Position numbers and translations under genes: made by a program
Source: Clostridiales bacterium
GTDB taxonomy: Bacteria > Bacillota > Clostridia > Oscillospirales > Oscillospiraceae
Direction of reading: 5' to 3'
Assembly (NCBI GenBank): GCA_014799475.1
Contig: JAAVHX010000005.1
Coordinates: 1-61,633, forward strand
DNA: 61,633 bases
Notes under the pieces: model-generated
The model's database searches: none
What the model saw: the letters and a program-made list of their open reading frames with translations, nothing else
What the model was told of the DNA's origin: nothing
In this document: positions 52,758-60,851 of the stretch, piece by piece
Position numbering within the stretch: the stretch's first letter is position 1
Layout: every line of letters begins with the position of its first letter

Positions 52758-53525
52758 ATGAATAAAAAACAAATAACTGCTATGACAATCTTAACATTGG
52801 TTTTAGCTTTTATGGATATATCTGGCTTGCCTGCGATATTGTTTGTAAATTGCAGTTTATCTGATGTGACGCCATATATCATTAGTTTGCTGGTAAATTT
52901 TCTAATCATAGGATTTTTCGCGTGGTCTGCCCTGAAACTGTTTGGAAAAGATTGGGAGCTCGGACTTCATACTCCTGGATTGATTGATGGATTAAACAAG
53001 TATGCTTTTGCAGGCGTGGTGGCGGGTATTTTATCATGCATTGCATTTATCATAGGGCTTGCGCCTTTTGATTATAAGCCGAGTGTATGGAAAATCCTGA
53101 TTGAAGGCATTTTGTATTATTTCGGTGTAGCGTTTATTGAGGAGTTATATGTTAGGGGTTTGTTCCTTAACATTGTTGACAAAATTGCTTACAAAAATGA
53201 GCGTCATGCGGCCATTGCCATATGGGTATCATCAGTCGTTTTCGGATTGGGACATATTCCCGGTATGATTGGCATGGAGCCACTTGTAATTCTATTTAAA
53301 GTAATTTCGACTATCGGAATGGGTTTGTACTTTGGGGCAATATACAAAAGGACTAATAATCTGTGGATGCCGATTATTTTGCATGGCTTTATTGATATAT
53401 GTGCCCTGCCATACTGCTTCACTACATTCAGCGGATATAAAACAATGAGCCTAATTGGACTTGTTATGATATATACTCTATTAGGCATATATAGCATTGT
53501 TCTGATGAGACCGAAAAAACGATAA
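52758..53525 (+). CDS. CPBP-family intramembrane metalloprotease
   Basis: 255 residues with about eight membrane spans. FIEELYVRGLF is the EExxxR motif 1, FGLGHIPGM is motif 2 (His), and PIILHGFIDIC supplies the third His site of the Abi/CAAX protease family. These are linked to bacteriocin self-immunity or processing. The gene is strikingly AT-rich (about 38% GC by eye) in 60-65% GC surroundings and is flanked by inverted repeats (52638 and 53617), so it is probably a recent import. Confidence 0.9.
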   Translation: MNKKQITAMTILTLVLAFMDISGLPAILFVNCSLSDVTPYIISLLVNFLIIGFFAWSALKLFGKDWELGLHTPGLIDGLNKYAFAGVVAGILSCIAFIIGLAPFDYKPSVWKILIEGILYYFGVAFIEELYVRGLFLNIVDKIAYKNERHAAIAIWVSSVVFGLGHIPGMIGMEPLVILFKVISTIGMGLYFGAIYKRTNNLWMPIILHGFIDICALPYCFTTFSGYKTMSLIGLVMIYTLLGIYSIVLMRPKKR

Positions 53526-53537
53526 ATTCTTGTTTAT

Positions 53538-53568
53538 CGGGGAGTTATCCGTTATGGATAGCTCCCCG
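53538..53568 (+). terminator. Hairpin after the CPBP gene
   Basis: CGGGGAGTTATCC (53538-53550), loop GTTAT, GGATAGCTCCCCG (53556-53568), one G-T pair, without a T run. A weak terminator. Confidence 0.5.
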
Positions 53569-53639
53569 TCCCGGTACTTTGACGAAGAATTATAGGAAAT
53601 AGAGCATTAGCAACCTTAATCTGAAAAGGAGGGTTCTCC

Positions 53640-53667
53640 TTGACAGCCTGTTCCCGGATATTATATC
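53640..53667 (+). promoter_or_regulatory. Sigma-A promoter of the GNAT gene
   Basis: TTGACA (53640-53645), 16 bp, TATATC (53662-53667), 41 bp before the start codon. Confidence 0.55.
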
Positions 53668-53707
53668 ATGGCATTGGGAAAATGAAACAAAACGGAGCTG
53701 AAACAGC

Positions 53708-54337
53708 ATGATAATCCTCCAGGAATATTGCGCGAACCCCTGCGGGACCCTCTCCATCCCCTACTGGAAAGCCAAGGAAATTTCCGTGCCCCCAGAGATG
53801 GAGATCGTCCACCACAGCCGGTTCCGCGAGGAAATGGCGGCGGGCCGCCACCATAGCCGCTACTTCCGGCTGATCCACCATCTGCGCCCCGTCCCCCAGC
53901 CAGGGGCCGCCCCTTCCGGCATCACATTTGCCCCCATCTCCGCCGAACAGGCCGGGGAGCTGGCCGGCCTGATAAACCGCTCTTACGGACATTCCGGCAT
54001 CCAGATCACAGAGGAAGAAGTACGGGGCTGGGCAGACGCCCGGGTATACCGCCCCGAGCTGTGGATAGGCGCTTTCGCGGACGGGACGCTGGTGGGCTCT
54101 ATCATCGGGGAGTTTGACCCGGAGGCGGAGGAGGCGGTCATCGAGTGGCTCCAGGTTCTGCCCGAATACCGGCGCCGGGGGATCGCCGCCGCCCTGGTGC
54201 TGCGCGCGCTGGAGGCCATGGCTCCCTTCGCCGACTTCGCCACGGTATCCGGCGAATGCGACAACCCCACCCAGCCGGAGACGGTCTACCGCGCCTGCGG
54301 GTTCCAGGGGGACGACGTGTGGCACATCCTGCGCTGA
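53708..54337 (+). CDS. GNAT-family N-acetyltransferase
   Basis: 209 residues. The C-terminal two thirds form a GNAT domain: ITFAPISAEQAGELAGLINRS (start), LWIGAFADGTLVGSIIGEF, and the acetyl-CoA loop VLPEYRRRGIAAALVLRALE, then VYRACGFQGDDVWH. The N-terminal 70 residues (IILQEYCANPCGTLSIPYWKAK) are an extra domain seen in some Clostridial relatives. Transfers acetyl from acetyl-CoA to an unknown amine. Confidence 0.85.
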   Translation: MIILQEYCANPCGTLSIPYWKAKEISVPPEMEIVHHSRFREEMAAGRHHSRYFRLIHHLRPVPQPGAAPSGITFAPISAEQAGELAGLINRSYGHSGIQITEEEVRGWADARVYRPELWIGAFADGTLVGSIIGEFDPEAEEAVIEWLQVLPEYRRRGIAAALVLRALEAMAPFADFATVSGECDNPTQPETVYRACGFQGDDVWHILR

Positions 54338-54366
54338 GCCGCCCCGCAGTATTTTTGAAATTACAG

Positions 54367-54395
54367 TTGATAAATTTTCCCGAGCGTGATAAAAT
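54367..54395 (+). promoter_or_regulatory. Sigma-A promoter of SRP RNA
   Basis: TTGATA (54367-54372), 17 bp, TAAAAT (54390-54395). Predicted transcription start at about 54402. Confidence 0.75.
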
Positions 54396-54401
54396 AATCC
54401 A

Positions 54402-54686
54402 GGCTTGTCAGCGCCTCGGCGCGGAACAAGGCCGCGCTAGTTGGGGAGTTAGCGGTGCCCTGTACCTGCAACCCGCTACAGCAGGGATGAATCCCGGCCC
54501 CCGGAGGCAGACTGTGCCGTCTGCCCCATATAAGCAGCGATGATGGATCGGTCCCGCGCAACGCTCACCCGTGAACCGTGTCAGGCGGGGAACCGAGCAG
54601 CACTAAGCGGACCTGGGCGTGTGCCGCGGGCCCGCCGATCCTGAGCCGGCTGTATGGGTAACGGGCATATTCTGTGCTTCAAAGGC
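54402..54686 (+). ncRNA. ffs: Signal recognition particle RNA, long Firmicute type
   Basis: The Alu-domain signature GCTAGTTGGGGAGTTAGCGG and TGCCCTGTACCTGCAACCCG match the Bacillus subtilis scRNA 5' domain. GTCCCGCGCAACG and the SRP54-binding helix 8, GTCAGGCGGGGAACCGAGCAGC read in two parts (54580-54601), carry the GGAA apical loop. GTGCCGCGGG and GGGTAACGGGC complete the 3' Alu strand. About 285 nt, upstream of dnaX as in B. subtilis. The RNA forms SRP with Ffh for membrane targeting. Exact ends are estimates. Confidence 0.9.
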
Positions 54687-54726
54687 CGGTGCGCGGTCTT
54701 GTTTCGCGCCGAGTTTTTTATTTTTT
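54687..54726 (+). terminator. SRP RNA terminator
   Basis: CGGTGCGCG (54687-54695) pairs with CGCGCCG (54705-54711, one bulge), followed by AGTTTTTTATTTTTT. The dnaX RBS (GAGGTGA) follows directly, so read-through or an internal promoter must feed dnaX. Confidence 0.7.
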
Positions 54727-54739
54727 CGAGGTGATTTGG

Positions 54740-56491
54740 ATGTACCAGGCCCTATACCGCAAGTGGCGCTCCCGCACCTTTGACGAGGTGGTGGGCCAGG
54801 AACACGTCACCCAGACCCTGAAGCGGCAGGTGCAGTCCGGGCGGTTGTCCCACGCCTACCTGTTCACCGGCACCCGGGGGACGGGCAAGACCTCCTGCGC
54901 CAAGCTGCTGGCCCGGGCGGTGAACTGCGAAAACCCCCAGGACGGCAATCCCTGCAACGCCTGCCCCGCCTGCCTGGGTATCGAGAACGGCTCCATCCTG
55001 GACGTGCTGGAGCTGGACGCCGCCTCCAACAACCGGGTGGACGATGTGCGCGCCATCCTGGACGAGGCGGTGTACACCCCCGCCGCGGTAAAAAAGCGGG
55101 TTTACATCGTGGACGAGGTCCATATGCTGTCCACCCAGGCGTTCAACGCCCTTTTGCAGATTTTGGAGGAGCCGCCGGCCCACCTGATGTTTATCCTGGC
55201 CACCACCGAGGTGAACAAGGTGCCCGCCACCATCAAGAGCCGGTGCCAGCAGTTCGCCTTCAAGCGCATCCGCGCCGAGGACATCGCCGCCCACCTGCTC
55301 CGCGTGTCCGGGGAGGAGGGCATCGACCTCACCGACAGCGCCGCCGCCCTCATCGCGCGGCTGGCCGACGGCGGTATGCGGGACGCTCTGTCCCTGCTGG
55401 ACCAGTGCTCCGGCGCGGGCGGGACCGGAACCGTGGACGAGGAGCGGGTGCTGTCCGCCCTGGGCCTGGCGGGCAACCTGGAGGCCGCCGCCCTGCTGCA
55501 AAACGCCGCCGACGGGGACGCCGCCGCCGCCCTGGCGCGGCTGGACAGGCTGTACGCCGGGGGCAAGGAGATGACCGCCCTGGCGGGGGAGCTGTCCGCC
55601 CTGGCGCGGGACCTGCTGGTGCGCAAAACCGCCCCCAAGGCCGGGGCGGCGCTGATGACCGGCGGATTTGACGGCGAGACGCTGAAACGGCTGTCCGCCC
55701 GGTTCGACGTGCCCCGGCTGGCACAGATGCTCACCCTGCTGCAAAAAACGGCGGCGGACCTGGCCCGGTCGGCCAACCGCCGCACGGATATGGAGCTGTG
55801 CCTGATCACCCTGTGCGACCCCACGCTGGACGGCTCCACGGCGGGGCTGTCCGCCCGGATCGCCCGGCTGGAGCAGGGGGCTGTCACCGCCCCGCCCCCC
55901 GCCGCTGTGACGCCGCCGAGCATACCCTCTGCCCAAAAGCGAGAGACGCCGCCCCCGGCTTCGGACGAGGTCCCCTGGGAGGAGCCGCCCCTGCCGGACG
56001 AGCCGCCCCTCCGGGACGAGGACGCGCCCCCCTGGGATGTGGAACCGGAGGCAAAACCGAAGCCCCGTCCCGCCCCGAAGGCGGAACCGGCGCCCCCTCC
56101 CCAGCCCCCAGTTCAGCCCGTTATGAGGGAAACGCCCGCCCCACAGACGGTTGGAACCGGCTGGCCGGGCTGGCCCGCCTTCCGGGAGCAGCTGAAGGGC
56201 GTGCTGGCGGTGAGCGACTACAGCTTCCTCAGCAACCCCGCCATGGCGGAAGGCCGCTTTGACGGGAGCCGGCTCACCCTGTGGGCGGCCAACGACTTTT
56301 TGCGGGATATGCTGGACCGCCCCGCCATCACCCGGCCCATGGGGTCGCTTTGCCAGAGGCTCACCGGCGCGGCGCACCAGGTGGAGGTAAAGCTGGGCAC
56401 GGCCCCGCCGGAGGACGCCCCGGAGGCCCCCGCGATGGACGCGCTGGACGCATTCCTGGCCCAGGCGGGCGACAACATCATCGTAGAATAA
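54740..56491 (+). CDS. dnaX: DNA polymerase III subunits gamma and tau
   Basis: 583 residues from ATG 54740 (GAGGTGA 6 nt upstream); the longer frame from 54674 overlaps SRP RNA. MYQALYRKWRSRTFDEVVGQ, Walker A FTGTRGTGKTSCAK, the zinc site CENPQDGNPCNACPACLG, VDEVHMLSTQAFNALL and sensor I TTEVNKVPATIKSRCQQF define the clamp-loader ATPase. Domain III follows; residues about 390-490 form a Pro/Glu-rich linker, then a C-terminal polymerase-binding domain. No clear slippery AAAAAAG site was seen, so a gamma product by frameshifting is not supported. Confidence 0.95.
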   Translation: MYQALYRKWRSRTFDEVVGQEHVTQTLKRQVQSGRLSHAYLFTGTRGTGKTSCAKLLARAVNCENPQDGNPCNACPACLGIENGSILDVLELDAASNNRVDDVRAILDEAVYTPAAVKKRVYIVDEVHMLSTQAFNALLQILEEPPAHLMFILATTEVNKVPATIKSRCQQFAFKRIRAEDIAAHLLRVSGEEGIDLTDSAAALIARLADGGMRDALSLLDQCSGAGGTGTVDEERVLSALGLAGNLEAAALLQNAADGDAAAALARLDRLYAGGKEMTALAGELSALARDLLVRKTAPKAGAALMTGGFDGETLKRLSARFDVPRLAQMLTLLQKTAADLARSANRRTDMELCLITLCDPTLDGSTAGLSARIARLEQGAVTAPPPAAVTPPSIPSAQKRETPPPASDEVPWEEPPLPDEPPLRDEDAPPWDVEPEAKPKPRPAPKAEPAPPPQPPVQPVMRETPAPQTVGTGWPGWPAFREQLKGVLAVSDYSFLSNPAMAEGRFDGSRLTLWAANDFLRDMLDRPAITRPMGSLCQRLTGAAHQVEVKLGTAPPEDAPEAPAMDALDAFLAQAGDNIIVE

Positions 56492-56562
56492 CCCGGAAAA
56501 CCGGGGAGAGGCGGGGCGGCGAATGAGCGCAGCTTGCCCCGACGACATAGGAGGTAAAAAAC

Positions 56563-56901
56563 ATGGCAAAGGGATTCAACAGCCGCGGCATGGGCGGCGG
56601 CAACATGAACAACATGATCCGTCAGGCCCAGAAGATGCAGCAGGATATGCTCAAAGCCCAGGAGGAGCTGGAGGCCAAGACCTACGAGGCCGGGGCGGGG
56701 GGCGGCGTGGTGTCCGCCACGGTGTCCGGCAAAAAGGAGCTGGTGAGCGTGACCATCGACCCGGAGGCCGTCGACCCGGACGACGTGGAGATGCTCCAGG
56801 ACCTGATCGTGGCCGCCGTCAACGAGGCGCTGCGCAAGGCAGCCGACGACGCCTCCAGCCAGATGTCCAGGCTCACCGGCGGGCTGAATTTGCCGTTCTG
56901 A
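56563..56901 (+). CDS. YbaB/EbfC nucleoid-associated protein
   Basis: 112 residues, AGGAGG before the [23 protein letters not shown], the [20 protein letters not shown] strand pair and [20 protein letters not shown] are the YbaB signature. It binds DNA as a dimer. It follows dnaX as in most bacteria, but recR, which usually comes next, is not here. Confidence 0.95.
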   Translation: MAKGFNSRGMGGGNMNNMIRQAQKMQQDMLKAQEELEAKTYEAGAGGGVVSATVSGKKELVSVTIDPEAVDPDDVEMLQDLIVAAVNEALRKAADDASSQMSRLTGGLNLPF

Positions 56902-56911
56902 GGCGGCGCGT

Positions 56912-57397
56912 ATGTACAACACCACCCTTTGTTACCTGGAAAACGCCCAGGGCGAATATTTGATGCTCCACCGGGTCAAGAAAAAGGAGGACATCAATAA
57001 GGGCAAGTGGATCGGCGTGGGCGGCGGCTTCGAGGAGGGGGAGAGCCCCGACGAGTGCCTGCGCCGGGAGGTCTGGGAGGAGACCGGGCTGACCCTGACC
57101 GACTTCCGATTCCGGGGGGTGGTCACCTTCCTGTGCAACGACAGCAAGGCGGATCAGTTCATGTACCTGTTCACCGCCACGGGCTGGACGGGGGAGTTGA
57201 ACCCGGACTGCAACGAGGGCGACCTGGCCTGGGTGCCCCGGGAGAAGGTGCGGTCGCTGCCCATCTGGGAGGGGGACGAAATCTTCCTCAAGCTGTTGGC
57301 GGAGGACGCCCCGCCCTTCCTGCTCACCCTGGACTACAGAAGCGGAAACGACAAGTTGATCCGGGCCGTATTGAATGGCAAAGATTTGAACGTCTGA
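56912..57397 (+). CDS. NUDIX hydrolase (MutT-like)
   Basis: 161 residues. The NUDIX box is G-x5-E-x7-REVWEETGL starting GGFEEGESPDE. CYLENAQGEYLMLHRVKKKED and GKWIGVGGG precede it, as in 8-oxo-dGTP diphosphatases. Cleaves a nucleoside diphosphate linkage. It is placed 11 bp after ybaB, in the position where recR is normally found. Confidence 0.88.
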   Translation: MYNTTLCYLENAQGEYLMLHRVKKKEDINKGKWIGVGGGFEEGESPDECLRREVWEETGLTLTDFRFRGVVTFLCNDSKADQFMYLFTATGWTGELNPDCNEGDLAWVPREKVRSLPIWEGDEIFLKLLAEDAPPFLLTLDYRSGNDKLIRAVLNGKDLNV

Positions 57398-57439
57398 GCC
57401 GTTGTGAATTGTAATCTTAATGTAGGAGTGAGATCCCCA

Positions 57440-59143
57440 ATGAAATTTTCCGAGATGCCCTACCAGCGCCCCAATCTGGAGGGACTGAAGCAGGCCATGG
57501 CCGGCCTGATCCAGCGCCTGAAGGACGCGGCCAGCTATGAGGAGGCCAAGGCCGTTTTCCTGGAGAAGGAACAGGAGCAGAAGCACCTGATGACCCAGCG
57601 CAGCCTGGCCCACATCCGCCACACCATCGACACCCGGGACGAGTTCTACGACAACGAGGTGAAGTTCTGGAACGCCGCCGGGCCCCAGCTCCAGGAGTAC
57701 GGACAGGCGTGGACCGCCGCCATGCTGGCCTCCCCCTTCCGGAAGGATTTCGAGCGCGAGTACGGCGACCTGATGTTCGTCAACGCGGAGATCGAGCTGA
57801 AAACCTTCTCCCCCGAAATCATCCCCCAGCTCCAGCAGGAAAACGAGCTGAGCACCGAGTACGAAAAGCTGCTGGCCTCCGCCCAGATCCCCTTCGAGGG
57901 CAAGACCTACACCCTGTCCCAGCTCACCCCCTTCAAGTCCGACCCGGACGACGAGCGCCGCCTGGCCGCCTGGAAGGCGGAGGGCCGGTGGTACAAGGAC
58001 AACCAGGAGAAGCTGGACGGCATCTACGACCAGCTCACCCATCTGCGGGACGAGATGGGCAAAAAGCTGGGCTACGAGGGCTACACCACCCTGGGCTACT
58101 ACCGCATGGGCCGCAACTGCTACACCAAGGAGGACGTGGAGAAGTTCCGCGCCGCCGTGGTGAAGTACCTGGTACCCGTGGCCGACCGGGTCTACCGGGA
58201 GCAGGCCCGCCGGCTGGGCAAAGAGTATCCCATGAGCTTCGCGGACAACGCCCTTCAGTTCCGCTCCGGCAACCCCCGCCCCCAGGGCACGGCGGACGAC
58301 ATCCTGGCCAACGGCAAGAAGTTCTATGAGGAGCTGTCCTCCGAGACGGCCGAGTTCTTCAACACCATGCTGGACGGCGAGCTGCTGGACGTGCTGTCCA
58401 CCGAGGGCAAGGCCGGCGGCGGCTACTGCACCTCCATCCCGGACTACGAGGTGCCCTTCATTTTCGCCAACTTCAACGGCACCCAGCACGACGTGGAGGT
58501 GGTCACCCACGAGGCGGGCCACGCCTTTGCCGCCTGGCTCAACCGGGACCGGGTGCCCATGGAATACGTCTGGCCCAGCATGGAGGCCTGCGAGGTCCAC
58601 TCCATGTCCATGGAGTTCATGGCATGGCCCTGGGAGGAGGGCTTCTTCGGCAAGGATACCCGGAAGTTCCTATACAGCCACCTGTCCGGCGCCCTCACCT
58701 TCATCCCCTACGGCACCATGGTGGACCACTTCCAGCACGAGGTGTACGCCAACCCGGACATGACCCCCGCCCAGCGCCACGGGGTGTGGAAGAAGCTGCT
58801 GGGGGTGTATATGCCCTGGATGAAGCTGGACGGGGGCATCCCCTTCTACGCCGAAGGCGAGGGCTGGCAGCGCCAGCATCACATCTACTCCAGCCCCTTC
58901 TACTATATCGACTACTGCCTGGCCCAGACGGTGTCCCTCCAGTTCTGGGCCCTGCTCCAGAAGGACAGCAAGGCGGCCTGGGAGAAGTATATGGCCTACA
59001 CCCGCCAGGGCGGCAGCCGCGTCTTCACCGAGCTGTTGAAGAACGCCGGCCTGGACAGCCCCTTCGAGGAGAAGTGCCTGCGGGGCGTGTGCGAGGCCGC
59101 CAGCGCATGGCTGGACAGCTTCGACCTGAGCGGGATCGAGTAA
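57440..59143 (+). CDS. M3-family oligoendopeptidase (PepF-like)
   Basis: 567 residues from ATG 57440 (TAGGAG upstream); the longer frame from 57404 lacks an RBS. The zinc site is HEAGHAF (His357, Glu358, His361) with the third ligand in EACEVHSMSMEF. The fold is helical throughout, with TAWKAEGRW-type contacts. A cytoplasmic metallopeptidase that degrades short peptides. Ends before a strong terminator. Confidence 0.92.
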   Translation: MKFSEMPYQRPNLEGLKQAMAGLIQRLKDAASYEEAKAVFLEKEQEQKHLMTQRSLAHIRHTIDTRDEFYDNEVKFWNAAGPQLQEYGQAWTAAMLASPFRKDFEREYGDLMFVNAEIELKTFSPEIIPQLQQENELSTEYEKLLASAQIPFEGKTYTLSQLTPFKSDPDDERRLAAWKAEGRWYKDNQEKLDGIYDQLTHLRDEMGKKLGYEGYTTLGYYRMGRNCYTKEDVEKFRAAVVKYLVPVADRVYREQARRLGKEYPMSFADNALQFRSGNPRPQGTADDILANGKKFYEELSSETAEFFNTMLDGELLDVLSTEGKAGGGYCTSIPDYEVPFIFANFNGTQHDVEVVTHEAGHAFAAWLNRDRVPMEYVWPSMEACEVHSMSMEFMAWPWEEGFFGKDTRKFLYSHLSGALTFIPYGTMVDHFQHEVYANPDMTPAQRHGVWKKLLGVYMPWMKLDGGIPFYAEGEGWQRQHHIYSSPFYYIDYCLAQTVSLQFWALLQKDSKAAWEKYMAYTRQGGSRVFTELLKNAGLDSPFEEKCLRGVCEAASAWLDSFDLSGIE

Positions 59144-59151
59144 AACAGAAC

Positions 59152-59184
59152 GCACCCTCCCCCATGTGGGGGAGGGTGCTTTGC
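59152..59184. terminator. Terminator after M3 peptidase
   Basis: GCACCCTCCCCCA (59152-59164), TG, TGGGGGAGGGTGC (59167-59179), then TTTGCTTT. A near-perfect palindrome that serves the converging genes. Confidence 0.88.
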
Positions 59185-59199
59185 TTTGCGGCAGGGCAG

Positions 59200-59517
59200 T
59201 CAATGGCGCCGGAACCTGTCCCTGGTGTTAGCGTAGACAGCGCCAACTATTGCGGTGATGCTAAAAAGCCCAAAACCGATCCAAAACAACAGCATGGTTT
59301 GGAACACCTCACTGGACGCGACGACAAGCCAGCAGGCGGCCAGGGCGAACATGAGCTTTCCCATGAATTTGGTCAGCTTCGCTTCGTCGACTTTGTCCTC
59401 CTCCTTTGAGGACAGGGGGTTGTAGCCCGCAATGAGAAACGCGCCCTTTCCGCACAGAAAAACGAACCCCAGCACAATGAACAGGGCCGTAGTGGCCAAA
59501 CCAAAAAACAAAAGCAT
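59200..59517 (-). CDS. DUF3784-family small membrane protein
   Basis: 105 residues with three hydrophobic segments: residues 2-22 (LLFFGLATTALFIVLGFVF), 52-70 and 74-92. The loop AGYNPLSSKEEDKVDEAKLTKFMGK is the DUF3784 signature. It is the last gene of the regulator-SdpI-like operon. Role unknown; possibly immunity. Confidence 0.82.
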   Translation of the reverse strand: MLLFFGLATTALFIVLGFVFLCGKGAFLIAGYNPLSSKEEDKVDEAKLTKFMGKLMFALAACWLVVASSEVFQTMLLFWIGFGLFSITAIVGAVYANTRDRFRRH

Positions 59518-59551
59518 TTTGTGCGCCTCCTTATTAAAGTAAAGGGATCGA

Positions 59552-60220
59552 TCAAGCCGAGGTCTTGGCGATGCAGTAGGAGTAAACCACCCCGGCGGCC
59601 CCGGCCGCGATCAGGGCCAGCGTCATCCACACCCAGCACCACGCGCCGCCCACGAGCATGGCCGCGGCGATGGACGCCGCCCCCGCCGCCGCCATGGCCC
59701 AGCCTCCAAACCGCTGGCACTTGCGCCAGACCGTCTCGTTTTTCATGCTCCACGGGGTGCGCAGGCCCATGGGGCCGGGCTGTTTCAGCTTTGGCATATA
59801 GTTGCCCAGGGCGATGAGCCCCAGACCGCACAGGGCACAAAGGAACCTGTGGATGTCTACCGGAAGGAAGTCCAGGCGATCCACCTGCCGGAAATCGGCA
59901 TACAGGAAATACAGCTGCAAGGCGACAAAGACAACAAGCTGTACCACACCGCCGATGATCCAGATCAATTCGGAGACCGTTTCCTCCTGGCCGCGCCAAT
60001 GCAGACGGCCGCAGGCTGTCCAGATAACACCACAGGGGATGATGAAGGCGGGAAAGATCAGAATTTCGTATTTGCTGCCCCAGCGGTCTACCACCCCGGC
60101 GGCATTGTAGTGGGCGGGGATGGCGTCAGGAAGGAAAAGGAGCGCCGCCAGCGGCACGATCAGAGACAGGATCGTCAGCAGGATGGAGATCGTGTACAGG
60201 GTTTTCACCTTGGATTTCAT
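59552..60220 (-). CDS. SdpI-family (DUF1648) membrane protein
   Basis: 222 residues from ATG 60220 (GAGAGGAGG 7 nt upstream). Six hydrophobic spans. The first outer loop LPDAIPAHYNAAGVVDRWGSK is the DUF1648 signature; PGPMGLRTPWSMKNETVWRKCQRFGG is the SdpI signature. SdpI is the immunity protein of the Bacillus sdp toxin and also sequesters the regulator SdpR. The start lies 95 bp inside the regulator frame. Confidence 0.88.
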   Translation of the reverse strand: MKSKVKTLYTISILLTILSLIVPLAALLFLPDAIPAHYNAAGVVDRWGSKYEILIFPAFIIPCGVIWTACGRLHWRGQEETVSELIWIIGGVVQLVVFVALQLYFLYADFRQVDRLDFLPVDIHRFLCALCGLGLIALGNYMPKLKQPGPMGLRTPWSMKNETVWRKCQRFGGWAMAAAGAASIAAAMLVGGAWCWVWMTLALIAAGAAGVVYSYCIAKTSA

Positions 60221-60488
60221 GGTCTGCGCCTCCTCTCAGCTCGTCCAGCCACAAAATGGCCTCGTCCAGCACCGTCAGGTCAAGCTCATAGTAAATGAAG
60301 TTTTTCTGCCGGGTCTCGTAAATCAGCTCCGCCTCTTTCAGCTTCTTCAAGTGATAGGACAGGGCCTGGGGCGTCATACCCACCGCCTCCGCCAGCGCCC
60401 CGGAAGTGATGCGGCCCTTTTTCAGTATGGTCAGGATTTTGCGGCGGTTCTCGTCGGCCAGTGCGGCCAAAATCTCGGGGACAGGCAT
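60126..60488 (-). CDS. ArsR/SdpR-type autorepressor
   Basis: 120 residues. EILAALADENRRKILTILKK, ITSGALAEAVGMTPQALSYHLKKLKEAELI is the winged helix. No Cys metal site, so it fits SdpR rather than metal-sensing ArsR. The last 30 residues read through the RBS and start of the SdpI gene and are atypical (SdpR-like proteins usually end near LDELRG), so a lost stop or frameshift near 60240 is possible. Confidence 0.82.
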   Translation of the reverse strand: MPVPEILAALADENRRKILTILKKGRITSGALAEAVGMTPQALSYHLKKLKEAELIYETRQKNFIYYELDLTVLDEAILWLDELRGGADHEIQGENPVHDLHPADDPVSDRAAGGAPFPS

Positions 60489-60851
60489 GGACGGGCCTCC
60501 AATCTATTTCAATTTTTCTTTAAATAGATTCTACCATGGCGCGGGGACAGTGTCAAGGGGCATTTAAAATACAATTGAAATAGCAGTTGGATCTGCTCGT
60601 GACGGGTTCTCTCGTTCCCATAAGGGAACACAATATATTGTCCCTTCCTTCAAGCATCTCATAACGTTTCTTTATCGTCCAATTATAATCAATAATGTGG
60701 TTTTATGTGATTTTGTTTGCTTTTATAGTTGCAATGTGATAGTATAGAGCAATAAAAAGCCGGGTGTAATCATGCAAAATCACCAATCGGCGGGGCGGCC
60801 GGTCAGAGTCTCCCGGTCCGCTGCCCCAATTTGAGATGGGAGGGCATTGAG
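60489..60851. other. 363-bp intergenic region
   Basis: The left third holds the SdpRI-type promoter and operators. The middle has AAGGGAACACAATATATTG followed by TCCCTT (60622-60646), an imperfect palindrome that could be an operator for the cyuA gene, and AT-rich DNA (60660-60760). The right third is GC-rich with GGCCGGTCAG/CTCCCGGTCC blocks. No RNA gene was recognised. Confidence 0.5.
60501..60556 (-). promoter_or_regulatory. Promoter and operator of the SdpRI-like operon
   Basis: On the minus strand TTGACA (60556-60551), 17 bp, TAGAAT (60533-60528). Directly downstream is a perfect 9-bp inverted repeat AATCTATTT/AAATAGATT (60501-60509 and 60522-60530); a further CTATTTCAATT half-site appears inverted at 60573-60583. 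The location over the transcription start fits autorepression by the ArsR-type protein. Confidence 0.7.

Larger units (their letters stand above)
52638..53631. mobile_element. Probable small inserted cassette carrying the CPBP gene
   Basis: CTCTTTTCAGAT (52638-52649) and ATCTGAAAAGGAG (53619-53631) are inverted copies with one difference. GGAGGGGTTCTC (52624-52635) and GGAGGGTTCTC (53628-53638) are near-direct copies at the two edges. All AT-rich DNA lies between them. This looks like a non-autonomous insertion; no transposase is present. Confidence 0.4.

Noticed and set aside
54740-56491. Programmed frameshift producing a short DnaX
   Set aside because: No A-rich slippery heptamer with a following hairpin was seen near the end of domain III.
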